Shown here in pieces: positions 8,296 through 14,942 of a stretch of 28,249 nt of DNA; position 1 is the stretch's first letter; each line of letters begins with the position of its first letter. Origin of the DNA: Polyangiaceae bacterium (GTDB taxonomy: Bacteria; Myxococcota; Polyangia; Polyangiales; Polyangiaceae); the NCBI GenBank assembly GCA_025936205.1, contig JAICTU010000044.1, positions 1-28,249 of the forward strand, in the 5' to 3' direction. The notes under the pieces are model-generated. The model ran no database searches. It had not been told where the DNA came from and saw nothing but the letters and a program-made list of their open reading frames with translations. Position numbers and translations under genes: made by a program.

Positions 8296-9594
8296 ATGAA
8301 CCCCTCCAGCCTGCTGCGACGTCGATCCTTCCTCGGCCTCGCCGGCGCGGCCGCAGGTGCTGCGTTCTTGCAGGCCTGTCACCGCGACGGCGCCGCGTCG
8401 AGCAGCAAGGGCAAGGCGATCGAATGGTGGCACATCCAGAACACCGATCCGATGCTCTCGGTCTGGGCCCAGCTGGCGAAAGGCTTCGAGGCTGCGCACG
8501 CCGGCGTGAAGATCAACATCACACCGCTCGAGAACGAGGCCTTCAAGGCCAAGCTCACCACCGTGACCCAGGCCGGCAATCCACCGGACCTGTTTCACTC
8601 GTGGGGCGGCGGCGTGTTGCAGCAGCAGGTCAACGCCGGGCTGGTCAAGGACTTCGCCGGTGAGGCGAAGGCGTTCCTGGGCAACGTCTCGGCGAACGGG
8701 GTCAAGCTCTATCAGGTCGACGGCAAGCAGTGCGGCGTCCCGTACGAGCTGGGCATGGTCGGGTTCTGGTACAACAAAGAGCTGTTCGCGAAGGCGGGCG
8801 TGAGCGCGCTGCCCAAGACCTGGAGCGAGCTGCTCGGGGTAGTCCGGCAGATCAAGGCAGCCAAGATCGTACCCATCGCGCTCGCCGGCGGTGACAAGTG
8901 GCCGGCGCACTTCTACTGGTCGTATCTGGCGATCCGACAGGGCGGGGTGGCCGGCATGGCGGAGGCCGCCAAGACGGGCGCGTTTGACGGCCATGACTTC
9001 GTCACGGCCGGTGCCAAGCTGCAGGAGCTGGTCGAGCTCGAGCCGTTCCAGCCGGGCTTTCTCGGCGCGAAGTACATGGCCAGCGACGGTCAGTCCGCGA
9101 TCATGGGCAACGGCCAGGCGGCGATGGAGCTGATGGGGCAGTGGGCGCCGACGATCGAGGCCGCCTATTCCACCGACAAGAAGGGTATCGGAGACAAGCT
9201 GGGCTTCTTTCCGTTCCCGGCGCTGGAGGGCGGCAGGGGCTCGCCGAGCGAGGTCCTGGGCGGTTGCAACGGCTTCGCCATCGGCAAGAACGCCCCGCCG
9301 GAGACGTTCGAGTTCGTGAAGCACCTGCTCTCGCCCGAGAGCCAGCGCAAGGCCGCCGCCGAGGGTGGCGTGTTGCCGGTCACGCAGGGCGCGGAAGACG
9401 CCATCAAAGACCCCAACCTGAAGCTGGTGCACGCGGCGCTGGCCAGCGCCACGGGCTTCCAGCTCTATCTCGACCAGGCCTATCCGCCGGCGATCGGGCA
9501 GCAGGTCAACGACAGCGTGGCGGCCCTGGTTGCGCGCAGCGCGACCCCGGACGCGGTGGCGAAAGCCATCGCCCAGACCGCGAAGAACCAGTAG
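8296..9594 (+). CDS. Sugar ABC transporter substrate-binding lipoprotein
   Basis: This 432-residue protein belongs to the family 1 extracellular solute-binding proteins (maltose/multiple-sugar type, CUT1). The N-terminus combines a twin-arginine pattern RRRSFLG with a lipobox LQAC (Cys28), suggesting Tat export and lipid anchoring. The body shows the family pattern: WWHIQNTDP at the start of the first lobe, NPPDLFHSWGGG in the ligand cleft, GVPYELGMVGFWYN after it and a late GCNGFAIGKN segment. The ATG is preceded by a purine-rich GAGAGACGG. It is the first gene of an operon with two permeases; the permease start follows its stop by 3 bases. The sugar is not determined by sequence, though oligosaccharides are usual for the family. 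Confidence 0.92.
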   Translation: MNPSSLLRRRSFLGLAGAAAGAAFLQACHRDGAASSSKGKAIEWWHIQNTDPMLSVWAQLAKGFEAAHAGVKINITPLENEAFKAKLTTVTQAGNPPDLFHSWGGGVLQQQVNAGLVKDFAGEAKAFLGNVSANGVKLYQVDGKQCGVPYELGMVGFWYNKELFAKAGVSALPKTWSELLGVVRQIKAAKIVPIALAGGDKWPAHFYWSYLAIRQGGVAGMAEAAKTGAFDGHDFVTAGAKLQELVELEPFQPGFLGAKYMASDGQSAIMGNGQAAMELMGQWAPTIEAAYSTDKKGIGDKLGFFPFPALEGGRGSPSEVLGGCNGFAIGKNAPPETFEFVKHLLSPESQRKAAAEGGVLPVTQGAEDAIKDPNLKLVHAALASATGFQLYLDQAYPPAIGQQVNDSVAALVARSATPDAVAKAIAQTAKNQ

Positions 9595-9597
9595 CGG

Positions 9598-10584
9598 ATG
9601 GAACAGGTCAGCACGCCCGTCGCTGCAGTGGCGCCGAGCCCCGCGGCGGAACAGATCCCGAGCCCCCGCTCGCGGCGCGGCGCCAGCGCGCGCCGGCAGC
9701 TCGCGATCGTGCCGTTCCTGTTGCCGGCGTTGCTGCTGTTCGGCGGCCTGGTGCTGGTGCCGATCTTGCTCGCCATCTACACGAGCCTGTTCAAGTGGAA
9801 CGGGTTCGGCGGGCTGCCGACGAACTTCGTGGGGCTGGACAACTTCGTGCGCCTGCTCGGCGACGAGGTGTTCACGGGGGATCTGAGCCGCGGTCTGGTG
9901 CTGGTGCTGCTCTCGGTGTTCGTCCAGCTGCCGGTGGCGCTCGGCCTGGCGCTGTTGCTCAACCAGCAGCTGCGCTTCCGCGGACTCTACCGCCTGGTTT
10001 TCTTCGCCCCCTACGTGCTGTCGGAGGTGATCACGGGGGTCCTGTTCACCATGGTGCTTTCGCCCAACGGCGGACTGGTGAACAAGATCCTGGCCCTGTT
10101 CGGCGTGTCCGGACAGACCTGGCTCGCGGATCCGGGCCGTGCGCTCCTGACGCTGTTCTTCGTGGTCTCGTGGAAGTACTTCGGCTTCCACATGATCCTG
10201 CTGCTCGCCGGGCGGCAAGACATCCCGCCCGAGCTGGACGAAGCCGGGATGATGGATGGCGCCAGCACCTGGGAGATCTTCCGGCACATCACGCTGCCGC
10301 TGCTCGGGCCGACGATTCGCATCAGCGTCTTTCTCTCGATCATCGGCGCCATCCAGCTCTTCGACATGGTCTGGGTGCTCACCGGCGGCGGCCCCATCCA
10401 CTCTTCGGAGACGATGGCGGTGACCCTGTTCCAGTACGGCTTCCGGCGTTACGAGGTCGGCTACGCCAGCGCCATCAGCGTGGCCATGTTTCTGATCAGC
10501 ATGGTGTTCGCGCTGCTGTATCAGCGCTACGTGCTGCGCCGGGACATCGAGGGCGCCGTGACCAAGGCAGGAGCCCTGCGATGA
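9598..10584 (+). CDS. Sugar ABC transporter permease, MalF type
   Basis: This 328-residue inner-membrane permease has about six membrane helices starting near residue 36. The conserved cytoplasmic EAA loop lies at about 214-233 (DEAGMMDGAS followed by FRHITLPLLGP), where the ATPase subunit docks. The first 35 residues form a proline- and arginine-rich cytoplasmic tail. It follows the binding-protein gene after 3 bases and overlaps the next permease by an ATGA junction, so the three are almost certainly translated together. It should form a heterodimer with the MalG-type partner. No ATPase gene is in the cluster, so a shared MsmK/MalK-type ATPase from elsewhere must serve it. Confidence 0.93.
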   Translation: MEQVSTPVAAVAPSPAAEQIPSPRSRRGASARRQLAIVPFLLPALLLFGGLVLVPILLAIYTSLFKWNGFGGLPTNFVGLDNFVRLLGDEVFTGDLSRGLVLVLLSVFVQLPVALGLALLLNQQLRFRGLYRLVFFAPYVLSEVITGVLFTMVLSPNGGLVNKILALFGVSGQTWLADPGRALLTLFFVVSWKYFGFHMILLLAGRQDIPPELDEAGMMDGASTWEIFRHITLPLLGPTIRISVFLSIIGAIQLFDMVWVLTGGGPIHSSETMAVTLFQYGFRRYEVGYASAISVAMFLISMVFALLYQRYVLRRDIEGAVTKAGALR

Positions 10585-11417
10585 GCCGGCGCGAGCGCTC
10601 GGCCCTGCAGGCGCTGCCCTTGCACGCGATCTGCATCATCGTCGGACTGAGCATCGTCGTACCGGTGCTGTTCGGCGTGCTGGGCGGCTTCAAGGACAAC
10701 GGCCAGCTGGTGACCAACGCCTTCGGGCTGCCGTCCCCGTGGGTCACCGAGAACTACAGCGAGATCCTGGGCTCGCTCGGCTTCTGGCGCCCGCTCGGCA
10801 ACAGCCTGCTGATCGCGGTGGCGACCACCTTGCTGGTGGTGCTGGCCTCGGCCATGGCCGCGTTCGTCTTTGCTCGCTTCGCCTTCCGCGGCCGCGAGCT
10901 CCTGTTCACGCTGTTCACGATCGGGCTGATGTTCCCCTTCGCCGTCGCGATCCTGCCGCTCTACATCCTGCTGCGCCAGCTGGGCCTGCTCGACAACCCG
11001 CTGGGCGTCATCCTGCCCCAGGCAGCCTTCGGCCTACCGGTGACGATCACCATCCTGCGCGGCTTCTTCCGCACCATCCCGGCGGACGTGGAAGAGGCGG
11101 CCCTGCTCGACGGCTGCAGTCCGTTCGGCTTCTTCTGGCACATCCTGCTGCCCATGGCGCGGCCGGCGCTGGCCACGGTCTCGGTGCTTGCGGTCGTCGC
11201 CAGCTGGAACAACTTCCTGCTCCCGCTGGTCGTGTTCAATGACGCCACCTGGTGGACGCTGCCGCTCGGCGTCACCCAGTTCCAGGGGCAATACGCCGCG
11301 GACATCGCGCGCATCCTGGCGTACGTCGTCCTTGCCATGGTGCCGGCCCTCGCGCTCTATGTCCTCGCGGAGCGCCAGTTGATCGGCGGCCTGACCGCGG
11401 GCGCCACCAAGGGCTGA
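10581..11417 (+). CDS. Sugar ABC transporter permease, MalG type
   Basis: This 278-residue permease has about six membrane helices. The EAA loop is at about 171-190 (EEAALLDGCS then FFWHILLPMARP). The ATG at 10581 overlaps the stop of the MalF-type gene as ATGA, which fixes the start; the frame is open far upstream inside the neighbouring genes, but that extension is not real. With the MalF-type protein it makes the membrane channel of a CUT1 importer. The final gene of the obvious operon, it is followed after 29 bases by a DMT transporter gene, with an inverted repeat spanning the junction. Confidence 0.93.
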   Translation: MSRRERSALQALPLHAICIIVGLSIVVPVLFGVLGGFKDNGQLVTNAFGLPSPWVTENYSEILGSLGFWRPLGNSLLIAVATTLLVVLASAMAAFVFARFAFRGRELLFTLFTIGLMFPFAVAILPLYILLRQLGLLDNPLGVILPQAAFGLPVTITILRGFFRTIPADVEEAALLDGCSPFGFFWHILLPMARPALATVSVLAVVASWNNFLLPLVVFNDATWWTLPLGVTQFQGQYAADIARILAYVVLAMVPALALYVLAERQLIGGLTAGATKG

Positions 11418-11422
11418 ACCGC

Positions 11423-11470
11423 CGAGGCAGCCATGATCCGGAGCTCATGACTCGGAATCGGGCTGCCTCG
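11423..11470 (+). promoter_or_regulatory. Inverted repeat enclosing the DMT gene start codon
   Basis: CGAGGCAGCC at 11423-11432 pairs perfectly with GGCTGCCTCG at 11461-11470, a 10-bp stem with a 28-base loop. The loop contains the GGAG and ATG (11447) of the DMT transporter gene, and the right arm is inside its coding region. It may act as a weak terminator for the importer operon or limit translation of the DMT gene. Its position is directly seen; the role is inferred. Confidence 0.45.
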
Positions 11471-12340
11471 CTGCTGCTGCTGGCGGCGGCCGTGTGGGGC
11501 CTGGCGTTCCTGTTTCAGAAGTCCGCGATGCGGCACATCGGGCCGCTCACGTTCATCGGCGCCCGCGGCGTGGTGGCCACTGCCGCGCTCGCGCCATTGG
11601 CCTGGCGCGAGTCTCGCTCGAGCCCCTCACCACGACCGCCCGGGCTGCTGCGCTGGTCGATCGCGGGCGGTCTGCTGTTCTTCCTGGCGGCGGGGTTGCA
11701 GCAGAGTGGGCTGCAAACCGCGACGGTCACCAACAGCGGCTTCCTGACGGCGTTGTATGTCGTGATCACGCCCTTGATTGCCTGGGGAGTGACCCGGCAA
11801 GCGCCGCGAGGGTTCGTCTGGCTGGGCGTGGCGCTCTCGGCGTTCGGCACGTGGTTGCTGGGCGGCGCGAGCTTTGCCTCCTTTTCTTTCGGCGATGCTC
11901 AGGTCGCCGCCTCATCGGTCTTCTGGGCGGCGCACGTGGTGGTCACAGGGCGCGCAGCGCGCTTCAGGCGACCCTTCGCCTTCACGCTGATCGGCTTCGT
12001 GCTGGTGGCCTTGCTCGGCAGCGCGGGTGCCTTCGGCGTCGAAGCCCCGAGCCTCGTGGGAGTGACCCGCGCCGCGCTCGACATCACCTACGTCGGCGTA
12101 CTGTCGAGCGCGTTCGCGTTCCTGCTGCTGATCGTGGCCCTGCAACACCTGCCTCCGGCGGAAGGAGTGATCATCGCCAGCACCGAGACCCTGTTCGCGG
12201 CCTCCGCCGCTTACTTGTTCCTGGGCGAGCACCTGTCCGCGCTGGGCTGGGCGGGCGCCGCGCTGATCCTGGCGGCGAGCGTGCTCGTTCAAGTGGGCCC
12301 GGCGCTGGCCGGTGGTGCGAGGCTGGCTCCGCCGGCGTGA
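11447..12340 (+). CDS. DMT-superfamily (EamA) transporter
   Basis: This 297-residue inner-membrane protein consists of two EamA repeats (about residues 8-140 and 150-288), together about ten membrane helices. The first helix contains the family pattern AAAVWGLAFLFQKSA and the last ones the segment ASTETLFAASAAYLFLGE with the typical glutamate. Such proteins export amino acids or other metabolites; the substrate is unknown. The start is the ATG at 11447, the only one placed before the first helix. It sits 29 bases after the importer permease and may be read from the same message. It converges with the LDLa lipoprotein remnant, with 28 bases between them. Confidence 0.9.
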   Translation: MTRNRAASLLLLAAAVWGLAFLFQKSAMRHIGPLTFIGARGVVATAALAPLAWRESRSSPSPRPPGLLRWSIAGGLLFFLAAGLQQSGLQTATVTNSGFLTALYVVITPLIAWGVTRQAPRGFVWLGVALSAFGTWLLGGASFASFSFGDAQVAASSVFWAAHVVVTGRAARFRRPFAFTLIGFVLVALLGSAGAFGVEAPSLVGVTRAALDITYVGVLSSAFAFLLLIVALQHLPPAEGVIIASTETLFAASAAYLFLGEHLSALGWAGAALILAASVLVQVGPALAGGARLAPPA

Positions 12341-12368
12341 CCGAGCGCCCGTCCCCTGATGCCACCGC

Positions 12369-13030
12369 TCACTGACACTGCAGCTGGGCCAGCCCGCAAC
12401 CGGCTTCATCGGAGCCGTCTGCGCAGTCGTTGTAGGCATCGCACTGAAAGCTCGCCGGCACCTCGCTGCCGTCGGCGCAGCTGAAGTGCTCGCAGCCGTC
12501 GCCTTCGTCGTTGGCATTGCCGCAATCGGGAGCACCGTCGCAGAACCAGATCGCCGGCACTTGTTCGCCGTTGCCGCAGTCAAATTGCGCGCAGCCTGCT
12601 TCGTCGGAGGCGTCGGCGCAATCGGGCTCACCGTCGCACACGAAGTCGGGGGGCACAGCCGTGGGTCCACCCTGAGGGGCAACGCAGTGGAAACCGAATT
12701 TCTCCGCGCACTGAGAGTCACGCAGTCGTTGAAGCTTGCCGCATCGGCCGTGGCTGGTGCCGTCTCCGAGCAGGCGAAGCGCGTGAGCGTGTCACAATCG
12801 ACCTTGGACAGGCAGTCCAGCGCGCAGCCGGCACTCGCTCGTTGCTCCTCGCTCACGTCGCAGTTGGTGGCACCCGTGCCCAGCAGCCCACATTCCCGCA
12901 TGCGGCTGTTGAAGGAGTCGCAAATGCTGCCGCTCCCATCCCCATCCCCGCCACAAGAGGCGCCAAAGCTGCCAGCGCCGAGGGCCAGAAGCCAGAAGCA
13001 GCTCAGCCATCGTCGGTGCGTGCAGCTCAT
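12369..13030 (-). pseudogene. Frameshifted lipoprotein with three LDL-receptor class A repeats
   Basis: From ATG 13030 the frame encodes a signal peptide with a probable lipobox GASC (Cys26) and a cysteine-rich region up to about FNDC (near 12730). After that the same frame becomes arginine/proline/threonine-rich and unlike a protein. A different frame, open from above 12720 to the stop at 12369, encodes three LDLa modules with the pattern F-x-C, CDG, DC and SDE..GC (NDEGDGC in the second), the first starting at CAEKFGFHC. The two halves fit one protein of about 220 residues if one base were added around 12700-12740. LDLa modules bind calcium and mediate extracellular protein contacts in animals; bacterial roles are unclear. 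Start support: TAGGA 5-6 bases before the ATG. Either a decayed gene or a sequencing error. Confidence 0.75.
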
Positions 13031-13113
13031 ACCATTCCTAGCGACACGAAGGCCGCCTGGCACAACCTGGTCGCCACGAATTCTGCCTGCGACAGCGCCC
13101 AATCCGTCCTCGC

Positions 13114-13133
13114 CTGTGCCAGAAGTGGCACAG
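13114..13133. promoter_or_regulatory. Inverted repeat between divergent lipoprotein genes
   Basis: CTGTGCCA at 13114-13121 and TGGCACAG at 13126-13133 form a perfect 8-bp inverted repeat separated by GAAG. It lies in the 136-bp region between two divergent lipoprotein genes, close upstream of the sigma-54-like element. It may be an operator or activator site; as RNA it would be a stable tetraloop hairpin. Confidence 0.45.
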
Positions 13134-13139
13134 TGCCGA

Positions 13140-13154
13140 TGGCACGCGGCTTGC
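13140..13154 (+). promoter_or_regulatory. Candidate sigma-54 (-24/-12) promoter
   Basis: TGGCACG at 13140-13146 and TTGC at 13151-13154, four bases apart, match the sigma-54 consensus at every defined position. Transcription would start near 13166, directly before the ATG at 13167. This would bypass the Shine-Dalgarno-like GAAGGGG at 13157-13163, so the message would be almost leaderless. That conflict lowers confidence. Confidence 0.45.
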
Positions 13155-13166
13155 GTGAAGGGGCGG

Positions 13167-14792
13167 ATGCTGCGTACGAACACGGCGCTCTGGCGCATCG
13201 CTTTCCTGTCCGGTCTCGGCGCTGTACCCGCCGCGTGCGGAGGGCACGCCAGTGATGCCCTGGGACCTGACGATCCTGGCACACCCCTCGGCGCCGATCC
13301 GAATCGTTCGACGCAGCCCACGAAGAAGCCGACTCCGAGCAGCCCCACGAAACCGGAACTCGGGCCCTACAGCCCGCAGCCCGACGTGCAGCCCCTCCGA
13401 GCGCCGAAGGCTTGCCTCCATTCCACCGCCGACGTCGTCGCTGGCGTCGATACCGGCTTCGAGCGCTGCTCGGATGGACGTGTGCATCGCCCCGAGGCCG
13501 TGACTTGCACGTCCCGGCTGCCGCGGGAGGGCGTTGCCGATGCCGGCGTGGTCGATGCCGGCGCTGCAGTTGTCAGGGACGCCGGGCCCGGAACAACGGG
13601 AGGAGCCGCGCCAGCCCCGCTTCTGGACTGCACATCCGACGCAGACTGCACCGCGAAGCCGCTGGGCCACTGCGAAGACAGGGTCAGCATCGACGGCTCA
13701 TTGGGCGTGGGCAAGGGCTGCGAGTACGGGTGCCTGACGGACGCGGACTGCGACGCCGGCTCTCTCTGTCAGTGTGGAGATCCGGTCGGCGCCTGCGTGC
13801 CTGCCCAGTGTCGCACGGACTCGGAGTGCGGCCCCGGCTTCCTCTGTGCTCAGGGCACCTCGTCGCGCGTCTGCTCGCCGAGGTACGTCTTCGCGTGCGA
13901 GACAGAGCGTGACGCGTGCCGGTTCGACAGCGAGTGCCCCGGTGCCCCGAACACCGGCTACTGCCGTGCCACGGAGGACCAGCGGGTGTGCCAGGCCTTT
14001 GGCGGGGAGATCTGCGGCCGTCCCTTCCTGGTCGAGGGCAGCGCGCGCCTCGCGCATCTGGAGCGCACCCGCGGCTGGCTCGGCGCCTGCGCGCCTCCCG
14101 ACTGCTCCCGTCTGAGCAGCGAGCAGCGCCGCCAGCTGGCGAGCGGCTGGTCGCGGCTGGGCCTGATGGAGCACGCCTCCGTGGCCGCCTTCGCACGCTT
14201 CACGCTCCAGCTGCTGAGCCTGGGCGCCCCGGCGGCGCTGGTCGAGCAGAGTCAGCAGGCGCTGGCGGACGAGCTCGTACATGCAGGGTTGTGCTTCGGC
14301 CTCGCCAGCGCCTACGCGGACGAGCCGCTCGGTCCCGGCCCGTTGCCGACCGAGCAGGCGCTCGATCTCTGCTCGCTCGAAGACATCGCGGCCCTGACGT
14401 TGCACGAAGGCTGCATCGGTGAAACGATGGCCGCGCTCGAGGCCAGCGAGGCGCGAGCGACCGCGCTCGATCCTGCTGTACGCGAAGTCTTGGCTCGCAT
14501 CGAAGCGGACGAGCGGCGCCACGCGCAGCTGGCCTGGCGCTTCGTGATCTGGGCCCTGAATACGGGTGGGCCCGCGGTGCAGCGGCGCATTCTGCGCGAG
14601 CTGGCCGCCGTGCGTGAAGCTCCCGCGTCGAGCCCACCCACTTCCGCGAGCTTTGACGGCGCCGCCCACGGCCTGCTCTCCGCCGAGCAGCGCGCCGAGA
14701 TCCGCGCTGCTGCCTTGCGCGAAGTGGTGCTGCCTTGCGCCCGTGCGCTGCTCGGAGTCGAGTCGCGCGAACCTGTCGCGGCCACGGTCTGA
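13167..14792 (+). CDS. Cysteine-rich putative lipoprotein with C-terminal ferritin-like di-iron domain
   Basis: This 541-residue protein starts with a signal sequence ending PAAC-GG (Cys24), a probable though imperfect lipobox. A proline/threonine linker follows (about 30-75). Residues about 145-275 hold four cysteine-rich units of the form D-(A/S)-(D/E)-C with further cysteines, a style common in myxobacterial surface proteins. The C-terminal helical domain (about 325-535) shows the ligand pattern of ferritin-like di-iron proteins: Glu335 (MEHAS), Glu369-x-x-His372 (ADELVHAG), Glu414/Glu419 (HEGCIGET) and Glu449-x-x-His452 (DERRHAQL). An exported ferritin-like domain could bind or oxidise metal, or react with peroxide; this is inference. 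The ATG at 13167 follows GAAGGGG. The frame is open upstream to 12486, but that part is antisense to the LDLa gene. Confidence 0.88.
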   Translation: MLRTNTALWRIAFLSGLGAVPAACGGHASDALGPDDPGTPLGADPNRSTQPTKKPTPSSPTKPELGPYSPQPDVQPLRAPKACLHSTADVVAGVDTGFERCSDGRVHRPEAVTCTSRLPREGVADAGVVDAGAAVVRDAGPGTTGGAAPAPLLDCTSDADCTAKPLGHCEDRVSIDGSLGVGKGCEYGCLTDADCDAGSLCQCGDPVGACVPAQCRTDSECGPGFLCAQGTSSRVCSPRYVFACETERDACRFDSECPGAPNTGYCRATEDQRVCQAFGGEICGRPFLVEGSARLAHLERTRGWLGACAPPDCSRLSSEQRRQLASGWSRLGLMEHASVAAFARFTLQLLSLGAPAALVEQSQQALADELVHAGLCFGLASAYADEPLGPGPLPTEQALDLCSLEDIAALTLHEGCIGETMAALEASEARATALDPAVREVLARIEADERRHAQLAWRFVIWALNTGGPAVQRRILRELAAVREAPASSPPTSASFDGAAHGLLSAEQRAEIRAAALREVVLPCARALLGVESREPVAATV

Positions 14793-14838
14793 GCTCAGCA
14801 GTCCCGGCAGAGACGCGAGCCATCCCGCTCCTGGGACC

Positions 14839-14866
14839 GGGCTCGTCCCGACACCGGGACGAGCCC
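14839..14866 (+). terminator. 12-bp perfect hairpin after the ferritin-like gene
   Basis: GGGCTCGTCCCG at 14839-14850 and CGGGACGAGCCC at 14855-14866 pair without mismatch around an ACAC loop. It begins 46 bases after the stop at 14792 and precedes the permease gene. There is no T-run after it, as often in GC-rich genomes. Confidence 0.7.
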
Positions 14867-14913
14867 TCGCGGTCGAGCCGCCCCGACGCCGTTTTCGCGC
14901 CCGGATCGCGCGC

Positions 14914-14928
14914 GGCACAAATTCTGCT
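14914..14928 (+). promoter_or_regulatory. Weak sigma-54-like element before the permease
   Basis: GGCAC at 14914-14918 and TGC at 14925-14927 place the key GG and GC dinucleotides 10 bases apart, the exact sigma-54 spacing, but several other positions differ from consensus. The predicted start of transcription (about 14939) lies 4 bases before the GTG. Chance is likely. Confidence 0.2.
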
Positions 14929-14942
14929 ACGCCACGCCGTCA

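Noticed and set aside
8275..10401. Long open frame (708 codons) on the minus strand across the sugar importer genes
   Set aside because: It mirrors the GC-rich codon pattern of the clearly coding plus strand, is rich in Arg, Gln, His and Asp without any family pattern, and the plus-strand importer proteins are unmistakable.
9141..10580. Upstream extension of the MalG-type permease
   Set aside because: It runs out of frame through the binding protein and MalF-type genes; the ATGA overlap at 10581 is the natural start.
12486..13166. Upstream extension of the ferritin-like protein
   Set aside because: The extra residues are the antisense of the LDLa lipoprotein; the ATG at 13167 has a Shine-Dalgarno-like site and starts a signal peptide.
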